Source: Arthrobacter sp. Leaf337
Lineage (GTDB): Bacteria > Actinomycetota > Actinomycetes > Actinomycetales > Micrococcaceae
Assembly (NCBI RefSeq): GCF_001423745.1
Contig: NZ_LMPC01000012.1
Coordinates: 708,809 to 772,808 of the forward strand
DNA: 64,000 bases
Direction: 5' to 3'
Position numbers and translations under genes: made by a program. The notes under the pieces are model-generated. The model was given only the letters and a program-made list of their open reading frames with translations. It was not told the origin of the DNA and searched no databases. This document shows, piece by piece, positions 56,886 to 64,000 of this stretch (position 1 is its first letter; the number at the start of each line of letters is the position of its first letter).

Positions 56886-57863
56886 ATGACTGAATACCGC
56901 CGCCTTGGAAAATCCGGATTGACCGTCTCCGTTGTTGGCCTCGGCTGCAACAATCTTGGCCGGACCAACACCGTGACGGAGTCGCAGGAGGGGACGGACG
57001 CCGTCGTGCATGCCGCCCTGGACGCCGGCATTACGCTCTTTGACGTCGCGGACACGTACGGCCGGGAGCCTGGACTCAGCGAAACCATGCTGGGCAAAGC
57101 CCTTGGGGGCCGGCGCGGTGACGCGGTTGTGGCCACGAAGTTCGGCATGGACATGCGCGGAGCCAACGGCAACGACTTCGGCGCCCGCGGATCGCGGCGC
57201 TACATCGTCAAGGCCGCCGAAGCCTCGCTGCGGCGGCTTGGCACCGACTGGATCGATCTTTACCAGTTCCACACCCCGGACCCGCTGACGCCCATCGACG
57301 AGACCCTTGCCGCCTTGGACGACCTGGTGACCAGCGGGAAAGTCCGCTACCTCGGGCACTCCAACCGGGCCGGCTGGCAGGTGGCCGAGGCCGAATTCGT
57401 GGCCCGCGCCCGCGGAGGTTCGCGCTTTATCTCCACCCAGAACCACTACAACCTGCTGGACCGGCGCGCCGAACTCGAAGTCACGCCCGCCGCCGAAGCC
57501 TACGGCCTGGGCGTGCTGCCGTACTTCCCGCTGGCCAACGGCCTGCTGACAGGCAAGTACGCCCAGGGCAAAGCACCGGAAGGCTCCCGCCTCAGCCACA
57601 CCCGGACCAACCTGGTCCACGACGCCGACTGGGATCAGCTGGAGAAGTTCAGTGCGTTCGCTGCGGAGCGCAACCTCAGCGAGATCCAGGTGGCGTTCTC
57701 GTGGCTGGCGGCACAGGCGTCCGTCAGCAGCGTGATCGCGGGCGCCACGAAGCCGGAGCAGGTCCGGGAGAACGCCGCCGCCGTGGCCTGGGTACCTACT
57801 GCCGAAGAACTTGCCCGGCTCGATGAAATCTTCCCCCGTGCGCCCAAGGTGGCACTCTTCTGA
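56886..57863 (+). CDS. aldo/keto reductase
   Basis: 325 aa NAD(P)H-dependent oxidoreductase with TIM-barrel fold. Catalytic tetrad: Asp and Tyr in LFDVADTYGREPGLSE, Lys in AVVATKFGMDMRG, His in DLYQFHTPDPLTP. Cofactor-binding C-terminal segment SSVIAGATKPEQVRENAAAV. Resembles the YajO/IolS-type subfamily (AKR11/AKR12), so sugar or aldehyde reduction is possible. The stop codon overlaps the nucleoside hydrolase start by one base, suggesting a shared operon. Leaderless promoter. Confidence -1.
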   Translation: MTEYRRLGKSGLTVSVVGLGCNNLGRTNTVTESQEGTDAVVHAALDAGITLFDVADTYGREPGLSETMLGKALGGRRGDAVVATKFGMDMRGANGNDFGARGSRRYIVKAAEASLRRLGTDWIDLYQFHTPDPLTPIDETLAALDDLVTSGKVRYLGHSNRAGWQVAEAEFVARARGGSRFISTQNHYNLLDRRAELEVTPAAEAYGLGVLPYFPLANGLLTGKYAQGKAPEGSRLSHTRTNLVHDADWDQLEKFSAFAAERNLSEIQVAFSWLAAQASVSSVIAGATKPEQVRENAAAVAWVPTAEELARLDEIFPRAPKVALF

Positions 57864-58885
57864 TGCAATCGGTCCTGATGGACGTGGACACCGGGATCGA
57901 CGACGCCCTGGCCCTGGTGTACCTCCTGTCCCGCCCCGACGTCCGGGTGCATGCCATCACCTGCACCGCCGGAAACGTGGGGGCGCGGCAGGTGGCACTC
58001 AACAACCTGGCCCTCCTGGAGCTGTGTGGCACGCCGGGAATCGAGGTGGCCATCGGCGCCGAAGTGCCGCTGGAAATCCCCCTGGTTACCACGGAGGAAA
58101 CCCACGGACCGCAGGGGATCGGCTACGCGGAACTGCCGCCGCCCGCACAGCAGGTCTCGGACCGGCACGCCGTCGATGTCTGGGTGGACGAGGTGCGGAA
58201 GCACCCTGGCGAGATCACCGGACTCATCACCGGTCCGCTGACCAACTTCGCCCTGGCCCTCCGCCGGGAACCGGACCTGCCGTACCTGCTCAAGGGGCTG
58301 GTGATCATGGGCGGCTGCTTCTACTACCAGGGCAACACCACCCCGACGGCGGAGTGGAACGTCTCGGTCGATCCGCACGCCGCGAAGGAAGTGTTCGCCG
58401 CCTACCGGGGCCTCCCGGAGGACAAACTGCCGGTGGTGTGCGCGTTGGAAACCACCGAACTGATCGAGATGCGGCCCGAACACCTGCAGCGCCTTGCCGA
58501 GGCTGCGGGCGCCGGTCCGGAACCCGTTCTTCCGGACCAGCCTGAGGGACTCCGCAGCAAATCCGGAAACCCCTTGGTGGCATGCCTCTCGGACGCCCTC
58601 CGCTTCTACATGGAATTCCACCGGCTCTACGACCAGGGCTTCGTCGCCCACGTGCACGACGCCTTCGCCGCCTGCGTGGCCGTGGGGCGGACGGACGTGG
58701 CCACAGCGCTGGCCACGGTGGACGTCGAAACCGGATCCCCGCTGCTGATGGGCACCACGGTAGCGGACTACCGGGGCCTGTGGGGCCTGCCGCCCAACGC
58801 CCGGATTGTGACATCGAACAACCCGAAGCAGTGCTTCGATGAGCTCATCGAATCCGTAGGGGCACTGGCCAGGCGACTGCCCTAA
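57863..58885 (+). CDS. nucleoside hydrolase (IUNH family)
   Basis: 340 aa, ATG at 57863. Cleaves N-glycosidic bonds of ribonucleosides. Calcium-binding motif DVDTGIDDALALVYLL is at the N-terminus; VIMGGCFYYQGNTTPTAEWNVSVDPHAAKEVF holds the substrate-binding Asn/Glu/Asn-type residues; the later active-site region is HDAFAACVAV, where D of HD is the final metal ligand. Substrate range (purine, pyrimidine or modified nucleosides) cannot be read. It lies between an aldo/keto reductase and an ECF transporter, so salvage of an imported nucleoside or release of a base from it is a reasonable guess. Confidence -1.
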   Translation: MQSVLMDVDTGIDDALALVYLLSRPDVRVHAITCTAGNVGARQVALNNLALLELCGTPGIEVAIGAEVPLEIPLVTTEETHGPQGIGYAELPPPAQQVSDRHAVDVWVDEVRKHPGEITGLITGPLTNFALALRREPDLPYLLKGLVIMGGCFYYQGNTTPTAEWNVSVDPHAAKEVFAAYRGLPEDKLPVVCALETTELIEMRPEHLQRLAEAAGAGPEPVLPDQPEGLRSKSGNPLVACLSDALRFYMEFHRLYDQGFVAHVHDAFAACVAVGRTDVATALATVDVETGSPLLMGTTVADYRGLWGLPPNARIVTSNNPKQCFDELIESVGALARRLP

Positions 58886-58992
58886 GATGGTAGCTGCGCC
58901 GAGGTGACATAGGCGCACATTTGCCGATCCCGGTACCGGTGTACCCAAGTCCGTGTACCCGAGGAACGCAGCCCACAGCCAAAGGAACAGCC
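58886..58992 (+). other. 107-base leader before the ECF S-component gene
   Basis: Contains TAAGAT across the previous stop codon (58883-58888), a 6-bp hairpin TGCGCC/GGCGCA (58895-58900 with 58912-58917) and two copies of GTGTACCC (around 58940 and 58953). No match to the TPP, cobalamin, FMN or preQ1 riboswitch patterns I know. Longer than other gaps in this operon. Confidence -1.
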
Positions 58993-59814
58993 ATGTCACA
59001 GCCATCCCGGACCCTGCCCGCCCCTGGACAGGCGGCGGTCCGCAACCGCCGCCTGCTCGAAATCCTTGGCGCGGTGTCCATTGCGGCCACCTTCATCTTC
59101 CTCGTCCTCACGCAGCCCGCGGACATCACCAACGGGCTGGCGGGCGGATCCACCCTCGTGGCCCTGGGCGGTTTCCTGCTGGGAGCCATCCTCCTGATCG
59201 TCGGCGTGCTCCCCACCCTCCCCACGTCCACGCTGGTGCTGATTCCGGTGGCCCTTGTCCTCAACATCGCCCTCGGGCAGATCATGGGGTCCACAGGACT
59301 GCCGTTCTACTTTGACGCGATCGGCACAGTACTGATTGCCGTCCTGGCCGGTCCGGCGGCCGGAGCCGCGACGGGCGCCCTCAGCAGCGTCGTGTGGTCC
59401 TTCATCAATCCGACCGTGCTGCCTTTCGCCGCCGGTGCGGCACTCATCGGCTTCCTGGCGGGGCTGGCCGCCCGCTACGGGCTGTTCCGCCGCTTCTACC
59501 TTGCCCCGGTGGCAGGCTTCGTGACAGGCATCCTTGCCGGCGTCGTCTCCGCACCGATCGCGGCTTTCGTCTTCGGTGGCACCTCCGGCGTCGGTACCGG
59601 CGCGATTGTCAGCGCCTTCCGGGCCATGGGAGACACCCTGCTGGCCGCGATCACCAAGCAGGCGCTCATTTCGGACCCCATGGACAAGGCCATCGTCTTC
59701 GCCGTCGTCGCGATGCTGGCGTACGCGCTGCCGCGCCGGACCACGCTGCAGTTCGCGTTCGTGCGGCGCTTCAACGTGCTCGCGGGCAAGAAGCAGGACG
59801 CGCCGGACGCCTGA
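58993..59814 (+). CDS. ECF transporter S component, substrate unknown
   Basis: 273 aa, ATG at 58993 with AAAGGA upstream. Six to seven hydrophobic segments. Resembles the S components that bind vitamins or nucleobase-like compounds; the conserved inner part is GQIMGSTGLPFYFDAIGTVLIAVLAGPAAGAATGALSSVVWSF. It is larger than compact S proteins (about 180-200 aa), with an extra hydrophilic C-terminal tail. The T and A components follow immediately, making a dedicated (group I) ECF importer. Next to a nucleoside hydrolase, so nucleosides or derived bases are the best guess. Confidence -1.
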   Translation: MSQPSRTLPAPGQAAVRNRRLLEILGAVSIAATFIFLVLTQPADITNGLAGGSTLVALGGFLLGAILLIVGVLPTLPTSTLVLIPVALVLNIALGQIMGSTGLPFYFDAIGTVLIAVLAGPAAGAATGALSSVVWSFINPTVLPFAAGAALIGFLAGLAARYGLFRRFYLAPVAGFVTGILAGVVSAPIAAFVFGGTSGVGTGAIVSAFRAMGDTLLAAITKQALISDPMDKAIVFAVVAMLAYALPRRTTLQFAFVRRFNVLAGKKQDAPDA

Positions 59815-59818
59815 TTCC

Positions 59819-60640
59819 GTGCCTGCCCCTCTGAACACTCCCGCAGCGCTTAACCCCCTGACCACACTCGCGGCGGCCGTCGCGGGCGCAGCGATCACGA
59901 CGGCGGTGTCCAGCTGGGCCGTTTCACTCGCCGTTGCCCTCGCCTGCGCAGCGCTGGCAGTGCGGTCCGGGGTGGCCGGCAGGCTGGCTCCGGCCGCCGC
60001 GGTGATCCTGGCGCCCTTCTGGCTGTCGCTGCTGGTCATGCACGGGCTGTTCTTTCCCGAGGGCAGGACGGTCCTGGCGGACTGGGGCGCAGCCCGGGTC
60101 ACGGCGGAGGGGCTTCGATTCGCCCTGGACATGGGCGCGCGGACGGCGGCCTACGTCATGGTCTTCCTGCTCTTTTCGTTCACCGTCCGTGTGCCGGACC
60201 TGGTGGCGGTGATGTCGGCGCGGCGTGTGCCCCCGCAGTTCGGCTACGTCCTGGCGTCCACCCTGACGCTGGCACCGGCCATCAGCGGAAAGCTGGCGCG
60301 GATCCGGCGGGCCCAGGAATCCCGGGGACTGGTGCTGGGAGGCGGGCCGCTGCGGCGGCTGGCGGCCGTCCGGCTGCAGATGGTTCCGCTGGTCCTGTCG
60401 CTGATCGAGGATGCCGGTGAGCGGGCGCAGGCACTTGATGCCCGGGGCTTCAACGGCAGCCGGGCCCGCACGAGCTACCGGGACGTGCCGGATACGGCTG
60501 CCCAGCGGGCATTCCGGGCCGTCGCCCTGCTGCTGGCCGCAGCCGCGGTTGCGCTGCGGCTCTCCGGCCAGTGGCCACAGCTCCAGGGGCCACAGCTCCA
60601 GGGGTTCGCAATGCTGTGGCCCCTAGGAGTTCCGGCATGA
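59819..60640 (+). CDS. ECF transporter T component (transmembrane)
   Basis: 273 aa from a GTG at 59819, four bases after the S-gene stop. EcfT couples the S component to the ATPases. Hydrophobic helices occupy 15-130 and 215-240, and the two cytoplasmic Ala-Arg-Gly helices are visible as RRAQESRGLVLGGG and AQALDARGF, the EcfT signature. The last codons include a 15-bp tandem duplication (60575-60604), encoding PQLQG twice. Its TGA overlaps the ATPase ATG. Confidence -1.
   Translation: MPAPLNTPAALNPLTTLAAAVAGAAITTAVSSWAVSLAVALACAALAVRSGVAGRLAPAAAVILAPFWLSLLVMHGLFFPEGRTVLADWGAARVTAEGLRFALDMGARTAAYVMVFLLFSFTVRVPDLVAVMSARRVPPQFGYVLASTLTLAPAISGKLARIRRAQESRGLVLGGGPLRRLAAVRLQMVPLVLSLIEDAGERAQALDARGFNGSRARTSYRDVPDTAAQRAFRAVALLLAAAAVALRLSGQWPQLQGPQLQGFAMLWPLGVPA
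60575..60604 (+). repeat. 15-bp tandem duplication in ecfT
   Basis: Two perfect copies of CCACAGCTCCAGGGG, in frame, encoding the repeated PQLQG near the C-terminus. Probably variable between strains. Confidence -1.
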
Positions 60641-62208
60641 CGACTGTGGCTCTGCTCGAGGCCAGGATTGAAGCCTTCAGCTACCACGGTGACGACGCGG
60701 ACGTTCTCCACGACGTGGACGTTGCCGCGGCACCGGGCACACTCACTGCCGTGCTGGGCGGCTCCGGCAGCGGCAAGTCCACCCTGGGCCGGCTGCTGGC
60801 CGGCTGGCTGTCCGGCGGGAACTCCGGACAGTTCAGGGGCACCCTGCACTTGCGTCCTTCGGCCCTGCGTCGTGACTCGGACCGGCGCGCGGCACCGGGG
60901 GACAGCGGGCCCCTCGTTTTTCACGGCACCCCGGACGACCCCCGGATCAACCCCGCCCTCTGGTCCGAGCATGTGGGGTTCGTTCCGCAGGATGCCGCAG
61001 CCCTGTTGTCCACCGTGGGGTCCACGGTCGCCGAGGAGTTGGCCTTCGGACTCGAGAACCGGGGCATGGACAGGACCCTGATGCACGCGGAGGTGTTGCG
61101 TGCCGCCGACTCGGCGGGACTGACCGCCCTGCTGGAACGCGATCCGGCCACCCTGTCCGGCGGCGAATTGCGGCGACTGGCCGTGGCCTGTTCCGCCATT
61201 ACGCGCCCCGGCGTCCTGGTGCTCGACGAACCCCTCGGCTCGCTGGATGCCGCAGGCGCCGCGTCGGTGCAAGCGATGGTCCGTCGACTTCTGGACTCCG
61301 GCACCGCCGTCGTCGTCCTGGGCCAGGCCGTGGATGAGCTCGCGTTGTCAGCCACCCGCTGGCTGGTGCTCGACGGCGGCACGGTCACCGCACACGGCAC
61401 CCCCGGCGAGCTGGCGGGCAGCCCCGCGCTGCTGCACTCCGGCGTCGTGCTTCCCGCGCTGGCGGACGATAGTCCCGGCCCGCGCCGCCGGACCGCTGAC
61501 CGGCACCCGGCCCCTACCGGTCCCGGCACGGAAAATTCCGCGCCTGCCGTTCTGGAGCTGGACCGTGTCAGTTTCGGCTACCCGGCCGGCAAACACCAAA
61601 CGGGTCCGGGGGTGCTGGGCGATCTCAGCCTAGCTGTCCGTGCGGGCCAGATTGTCGCCGTGACGGGTCCGAACGGAGCCGGCAAGTCCACGCTGCTGAG
61701 GCACGTCAACGGCCTGCTCCGTCCCCTCCGGGGGGCCGTCCGGATCGAGGGCAAGGACATCGCCGGCATTCCGACCGGGCGGGTGGCGGACCGGGTGGGC
61801 CTGCTCTTCCAGCACCCACGGGACCAGCTCTTTGAGCGGACGGTCCTGCGCGAAGTGCTGTTTGGCCTGGACCGGAAGTCCGGCGCCGCGGCGGAAGCAG
61901 CCGCGCGGGCGGCGCTGACCGCCGTCGGACTCGGTGACCAGCTGAAGGCCCATCCGCATGAGCTTCCGGCGTCCCGGCAGCGGCTCCTCGCCCTTGCCAC
62001 CGTCCTGGCCCGGGAACCGATCCTCATTGCGCTGGACGAACCTACCGTGGGCCTGGACCGGCACGGCCTCGTACGACTGGATGAGGCGCTTGGCGCGGCG
62101 GCGGAGCGTGGCGCTGCCGTGGTCATGGTCACGCACGAGGTCGCCTATGCCCGGGCCACGGCCCACCGCGTCCTCGAGCTCCGGGACGCCACGCTGCACG
62201 AGGTTTGA
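60637..62208 (+). CDS. fused ECF transporter ATPases (EcfA1-EcfA2)
   Basis: 523 aa from the ATG at 60637 with AGGAG upstream. First ABC domain: Walker A GGSGSGKST, signature TLSGGELRRLAVAC, Walker B VLVLDEPLGSLD. Second, from about 305: Walker A GPNGAGKST, Walker B LIALDEPTVGLD and a switch His in VTHEVAYA. The second signature is degenerate, HELPASRQRLLAL where LSGGQ/LSKGE is usual, so one composite ATP site may be weak. Powers the S/T pair encoded just upstream. Ends at the 62230-62273 terminator. Confidence -1.
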   Translation: MTTVALLEARIEAFSYHGDDADVLHDVDVAAAPGTLTAVLGGSGSGKSTLGRLLAGWLSGGNSGQFRGTLHLRPSALRRDSDRRAAPGDSGPLVFHGTPDDPRINPALWSEHVGFVPQDAAALLSTVGSTVAEELAFGLENRGMDRTLMHAEVLRAADSAGLTALLERDPATLSGGELRRLAVACSAITRPGVLVLDEPLGSLDAAGAASVQAMVRRLLDSGTAVVVLGQAVDELALSATRWLVLDGGTVTAHGTPGELAGSPALLHSGVVLPALADDSPGPRRRTADRHPAPTGPGTENSAPAVLELDRVSFGYPAGKHQTGPGVLGDLSLAVRAGQIVAVTGPNGAGKSTLLRHVNGLLRPLRGAVRIEGKDIAGIPTGRVADRVGLLFQHPRDQLFERTVLREVLFGLDRKSGAAAEAAARAALTAVGLGDQLKAHPHELPASRQRLLALATVLAREPILIALDEPTVGLDRHGLVRLDEALGAAAERGAAVVMVTHEVAYARATAHRVLELRDATLHEV

Positions 62209-62229
62209 TCGTTGCCTGTCCGCACGCAG

Positions 62230-62273
62230 CAGCGCCGCAGCCCGCACCGGATAAGGTGCGGGCTGCGGCGCTG
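62230..62273. terminator. bidirectional terminator between the ECF ATPase and beta-oxidation genes
   Basis: 19-bp perfect inverted repeat (62230-62248 with 62255-62273) with a GGATAA loop between convergent genes. Confidence -1.
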
Positions 62274-62311
62274 TTGGTTGAGCAGCGGGAGTGGACTGCT
62301 GCCCCGTGGCC

Positions 62312-64000
62312 CTAGGCCGGAACTGCCGCGGACGCTACGCCGGGAGCGAGGAACTTCCTGCCATTGACCCGTTCGGAGGCTCCGACGCGGTCCAGGTAGG
62401 GGGTGATGCCCCCGAGGAACATCGGCCAGCCTGCGCCGAGAATCATGCAGAGGTCGATGTCTTCCGGCCCGGCCACCACGCCCTCTTCCAGCATGAGTCC
62501 GATTTCCTCGGCCAGCGCATCCTGCGTGCGGCGGAGGACCTCCTCACCGGTGGAGGGGGAGGTGCCGAAGGAGAGCAGCGCCATCGTTTCGGCGGGGATG
62601 AACGGTTTTCCGTCCGGCCCCTTTTCCGGCACCCCGTTCTGCACGGACCAGATGGATTTCACGCCGTTGTCGATCAGCTTTTGCAGGTTCTGCGAAACGC
62701 CGAAGCGGTCCCCGAACGCGGCGTGCAGGGATTCCTGGACGTGCTGCGCCACGGGTAGGCCGACCATCGCGCCGAGCGTAAACGGCGTCATGGGCAGTCC
62801 CATGGTCCGCAGTGCATTGTCGGCCACGTCCGCCGGAGTTCCCTCATCGAACGCCGCGGTCACTTCGCCCATGAGGCGCAGCAGGATGCGGTTGACCACA
62901 AACGCGGCGGCGTCCTTGACCAGGACGGCGGTCTTCTTCAGGCCCCTGGCAAGTTCGAACGCGGTGGCCAGCACGGCGTCGTCGGTCCTGGGCGCCCGGA
63001 CGATCTCCAGCAGCGGCATCACGGCCACCGGGTTGAAGAAGTGGAAGCCCACCAGGCGCTCAGGGTGCTCCAGGTCCTCAGCCATGGCAGTGACGGACAG
63101 AGAGGACGTGTTCGTGGCCAGGATGCACTCGGGGGAGACAATCGCCTCCACCTCCGCAAACACCTGCTTCTTGACGTTCAGCTCCTCAAACACGGCCTCG
63201 ATGACGAAGTCGGCGTCGGCAAACGCCGCCTTGGAAACCGAGCCCGTCACAAGTGCCTTGGTGCGGTTGGCGGCGTCGGCACTGAGCCGTCTTTTCGCGA
63301 GCATCTTGTCCACTTCGGCATGGACGTAGGCCACACCTTTGTCCACGCGGGCCTGGTCGATGTCCGTCATGACCACGGGCACCTTGAGCTGCCGGGCGAA
63401 GAGCAGCGCCAGCTGGCTCGCCATCAGGCCTGCGCCCACCACCCCCACTTTGGTCACCGGCCGGGCCAGCTTGCGGTCAGGTGCACCCGCCGGGCGCTTC
63501 GAGCGCTTCTGTACGAGGTCCAGGAAAGCGTAAACAGTGGAGCGGAATTCGTCGGTCTGCATGAGGCCGGCCAGGGTCTCGCACTCGAGTGCTGCCGATT
63601 CCGCCTGGCTCATGGTCCGGTTGGCCTCCATGATGTCCAGCACTTCGGCCGGCGCGGGCGAGGCATTGGACGTCTTGGCCTCCACGAAGGCCCGCCCGGC
63701 GGCAACGGCTGCCGCCCAGCGGCCGGCAACCTCCGGATCGGAAGGTTCGACGGCGTTGGGCCGCTTCGGGGCGACCTCGCCGGAAATGACGCCGGCAGCC
63801 CAGGCGAGGGACTGCTCCACGAAGTCGGCGGGTTCGAACATGGCGTCGGCAATGCCCAGGCCGAAGGCCTGCGGGCCGGTGAGCGTCCGGTTATTGCTGA
63901 GCGGATTTTCGATCATCACCTTGACGGCGTTCTCCGGTCCGATCAGCCGCGGAAGGATGTAGACGCCGCCCCAGCCGGGCACCAGGCCGAGGAAGGCTTC
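62312..64000 (-). CDS. fadB: FadB-like 3-hydroxyacyl-CoA dehydrogenase/enoyl-CoA hydratase, partial at right edge
   Basis: At least 562 residues; the N-terminus lies beyond the window. The visible start, EAFLGLVPGWGGVYILPRLIGPENA, is the C-terminal half of a crotonase domain. The NAD-dependent 3-hydroxyacyl-CoA dehydrogenase follows, with Rossmann motif VGVVGAGLMASQLALLFA, TNTSSLSVTAMA and HFFNPVAVMPLLEIV (catalytic His). The 3HCDH C-terminal domains end at 62312 with KFLAPGVASAAVPA. This is the large subunit of a fatty acid oxidation complex. A thiolase partner would normally lie beyond the right edge. The TAG stop is followed by the terminator on the other side. Confidence -1.
   Translation of the reverse strand, partial: EAFLGLVPGWGGVYILPRLIGPENAVKVMIENPLSNNRTLTGPQAFGLGIADAMFEPADFVEQSLAWAAGVISGEVAPKRPNAVEPSDPEVAGRWAAAVAAGRAFVEAKTSNASPAPAEVLDIMEANRTMSQAESAALECETLAGLMQTDEFRSTVYAFLDLVQKRSKRPAGAPDRKLARPVTKVGVVGAGLMASQLALLFARQLKVPVVMTDIDQARVDKGVAYVHAEVDKMLAKRRLSADAANRTKALVTGSVSKAAFADADFVIEAVFEELNVKKQVFAEVEAIVSPECILATNTSSLSVTAMAEDLEHPERLVGFHFFNPVAVMPLLEIVRAPRTDDAVLATAFELARGLKKTAVLVKDAAAFVVNRILLRLMGEVTAAFDEGTPADVADNALRTMGLPMTPFTLGAMVGLPVAQHVQESLHAAFGDRFGVSQNLQKLIDNGVKSIWSVQNGVPEKGPDGKPFIPAETMALLSFGTSPSTGEEVLRRTQDALAEEIGLMLEEGVVAGPEDIDLCMILGAGWPMFLGGITPYLDRVGASERVNGRKFLAPGVASAAVPA

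Noticed and set aside
58886..58992. Riboswitch in the ECF leader
   Set aside because: Only a short hairpin and an 8-base repeat are visible; none of the vitamin riboswitch consensus sequences I know are present.

Overview
The window looks like chromosomal core sequence from a high-GC actinobacterium of the Micrococcaceae, most likely Arthrobacter or Pseudarthrobacter. The basis is the actinobacterial domain families (SepH, DUF3710, DUF3159, DUF4193, DUF3093, DUF5998, DUF7455), frequent GTG/TTG starts, many leaderless promoters of the form TANNNT-N6-start, a fused CydDC, and the order E2/SDR39U1/lipB/lipA, which from memory resembles the dlaT-lipA region of mycobacteria. I see no prophage, IS element, CRISPR array, rRNA or tRNA. 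Coding density is very high and most intergenic gaps are short.

Layout. 1-12.4 kb: lipoate and 2-oxoacid dehydrogenase region. It holds lipA (left-edge partial and apparently frameshifted), lipB, a membrane Ser/Thr kinase, an SDR39U1-type epimerase, a tricorn protease, OsmC, a VOC protein, a 4-TM membrane protein, sucB-type E2 and lpdA. 12.6-18.2 kb: pepA, a PAC2 protein, an MFS transporter and a DUF4192 protein. 18.4-22.5 kb: the primary sigma factor, a DUF7455 zinc-ribbon protein and topoisomerase IV subunit B. 22.5-30.5 kb: an M56 peptidase and BlaI repressor pair, divergent from cydA-cydB-cydDC (cytochrome bd). 30.5-40.1 kb: a tandem GNAT protein, a DinB-like protein, topoisomerase IV subunit A, a Pat-like GNAT/acyl-CoA synthetase fusion, DUF5998, a phosphodiesterase-like protein and thymidine kinase. 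40.1-45.4 kb: sepH, DUF4193, DUF3093, dut, DUF3710, an OB-fold protein and DUF3159. 45.4-50.3 kb: two TrkA-type proteins divergent from a KimA-like permease, which is coupled to a TRAM methyltransferase. 50.5-56.8 kb: aconitase, then dxs, DUF402, an unknown 186-aa protein and a helix-hairpin-helix protein. 56.9-62.2 kb: an aldo/keto reductase, a nucleoside hydrolase and a complete ECF transporter (S, T, fused A-A). 62.3 kb to the end: a FadB-like multifunctional beta-oxidation enzyme, cut by the right edge.

The most interesting regulatory observation is a shared 17-bp dyad, TTCTAC-N5-GTAGAA. Three perfect copies lie between blaI and cydA, and a one-mismatch copy sits over the -35 region of the 4-TM membrane gene 15 kb away. 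This predicts a BlaI/M56 regulon controlling cytochrome bd oxidase and an uncharacterised membrane protein. Other points are a disruption of lipA that removes a cluster cysteine, a SigR/SigH-like promoter upstream of the primary sigma gene, -10 elements that reuse the upstream gene's TAG stop codon, a leaderless uORF whose Arg codons form the dxs ribosome binding site, and a Pat-like enzyme lacking the phospho-histidine motif.
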